Shown: positions 5,703-6,458 of the stretch, piece after piece | Position numbering within the stretch: position 1 is the first letter of the stretch | How the letters are laid out: every line of letters begins with the position of its first letter | Position numbers and translations under genes: made by a program | Assembly (NCBI GenBank): GCA_020201415.1 | Contig: JAIVGW010000245.1 | Span: 1 to 6,458, forward strand | Source of the DNA: Lentisphaerota bacterium | GTDB lineage: Bacteria > Verrucomicrobiota > Kiritimatiellia > JAAZAB01 | Direction: 5' to 3' | DNA: 6,458 nt | The notes under the pieces: model-generated | Told to the model about the DNA's origin: nothing | The model's input: the letters and a program-made list of their open reading frames with translations, nothing else | Databases searched by the model: none

Positions 5703-6458
5703 CTACAGGATGGCGCGGGCGGCCGCGACAATGTCCCCGGCATTCGGCAGGAAGGCGGCTTCCAGTATGTGCGATTGCGGGGCAATGCCGTTGCGCGCAT
5801 CCACCCGCATCACTGGCGCATCCAGAAAATCAAAGGCCTGTTCCATGATGCTGGAAGCGATTTCCGCGGTGAAACTGCCGATATGCACACACTGGCTGGC
5901 CACCACGCAGCGCCCGGTCTTGCGCACAGAAGCCAGAACGGTTTCCATGTCCAGCGGCACCAGACTGCGCAGATCGATCACCTCGGATTCCACACCCTCC
6001 TGCGCCAACTGATCCGCCGCCTTCAGGGCATCATGCAGGGCCGGACCCCAGGCAACGATGGTCAGCCGGTCGCCCGCCCGCTTAACCTCCGCCTGACCCA
6101 GCGGCACCTGGTAATCGCCTTCCGGCACCGGGCCCTTTAATGCATAAAGCAACTGCGATTCGACAAACATCACGGGGTTATTATCGCGGATGGCGCTGAT
6201 CAGCATGCCCTTGGCGTCGCGGGGCGTCGCGGGATAAACCACGTAAATCCCCGGAATATGGGCAAACACCGATTCCAGAGTCTGCGAATGCTGGCCACCG
6301 TACCCCTTGCCGCCGCCGACTGAAACGCGAATTACCAGCGGTAGTTCGACATTGGCGCCGGACATGTAATGCCACTTGGCCGCCTGGTTGCTGATCTGGT
6401 CCGAGGCCATCAGTGCGAAATCCATGTACATCAGTTCCACCACCGGGCGCAGTCCGAC
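5703..6458 (-). CDS. 2-oxoacid (probably pyruvate) dehydrogenase E1 component, beta subunit, partial (N-terminus beyond right edge)
   Basis: This is the beta half of the thiamine-diphosphate-dependent E1 heterotetramer, which decarboxylates a 2-oxoacid and reductively acylates the E2 lipoyl arm. The visible 251 residues are open to the right edge. The in-frame GTG at 6441-6443 is not the start, because the conserved GLRPVVELMY reads through it. About 70-75 N-terminal residues, including the TPP-contacting Glu, should lie outside the window. Recognisable segments are AKWHYMSGA (visible residues 27-35), GGQHSQTLES (54-63) with the active-site His57, VYPATPRDAKGML, NNPVMFVES, VPEGDYQVPLG, TIVAWG, the C-terminal domain VESEVIDLRSLVPLD, and LEAAFLPNAGDIV near the end. 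The E1 alpha gene is expected immediately upstream, past the edge. The E2 start is 59 nt beyond the TAG stop. Pyruvate is the best guess for substrate; an acetoin or other 2-oxoacid enzyme is possible. Confidence 0.93.
   Translation of the reverse strand, partial: VGLRPVVELMYMDFALMASDQISNQAAKWHYMSGANVELPLVIRVSVGGGKGYGGQHSQTLESVFAHIPGIYVVYPATPRDAKGMLISAIRDNNPVMFVESQLLYALKGPVPEGDYQVPLGQAEVKRAGDRLTIVAWGPALHDALKAADQLAQEGVESEVIDLRSLVPLDMETVLASVRKTGRCVVASQCVHIGSFTAEIASSIMEQAFDFLDAPVMRVDARNGIAPQSHILEAAFLPNAGDIVAAARAIL

Noticed and set aside
6441..6443. GTG as start codon of E1 beta
   Set aside because: The frame continues upstream to the edge with conserved residues (VGLRPVVELMY), so the gene is cut by the window.

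Overview
The window holds six genes, all on the minus strand and tightly packed, so transcription runs from the right edge to the left edge. It looks like an internal piece of one long operon. In transcription order the genes are: the E1 beta subunit of a 2-oxoacid (probably pyruvate) dehydrogenase, cut by the right edge; its E2 acyltransferase; its E3 dihydrolipoamide dehydrogenase; a zinc-type alcohol/polyol dehydrogenase; a UDP-glucuronate 4-epimerase-like enzyme; and a TolC-type outer-membrane efflux lipoprotein, cut by the left edge. Junctions are, in order, a 59-nt gap, a 19-nt overlap, an 11-nt gap, a 54-nt gap and a 24-nt gap. No stretch longer than 60 bases lacks a gene. I see no RNA gene, insertion sequence, CRISPR array, promoter or convincing terminator.

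The right half (about 2930-6458) encodes most of a 2-oxoacid dehydrogenase complex. E1 decarboxylates the 2-oxoacid and passes the acyl group to lipoyl-lysine on E2. E2 transfers the acyl group to CoA, and E3 reoxidises the dihydrolipoyl arm with FAD and NAD+. E1 is of the split alpha/beta kind; the alpha gene should lie just past the right edge. Motifs in E2 favour pyruvate, but E1 alpha is not visible, so another substrate (acetoin or a different 2-oxoacid) is not excluded.

The left half switches theme. The dehydrogenase follows E3 with its ribosome binding site on the E3 stop codon, so it appears translationally tied to the complex. It resembles the sorbose-1-phosphate reductase-like branch of the MDR superfamily and has Asp where catalytic-zinc enzymes usually have His. 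The epimerase would supply UDP-galacturonate for surface polysaccharide. The last gene belongs to a tripartite export pump. What joins these envelope genes to central metabolism is not evident, and co-transcription may be incidental.

The organism is a Gram-negative bacterium (outer-membrane lipoprotein, nucleotide-sugar enzyme) with a fairly GC-rich genome, roughly 60% by eye. The style of the dehydrogenase reminded me of the Planctomycetes-Verrucomicrobia-Lentisphaerae/Kiritimatiellae group, but this is a weak guess. I found no strong candidate for an undescribed system. The oddities most worth a look are a second, degenerate subunit-binding-like segment in E2 and the altered zinc site in the dehydrogenase.
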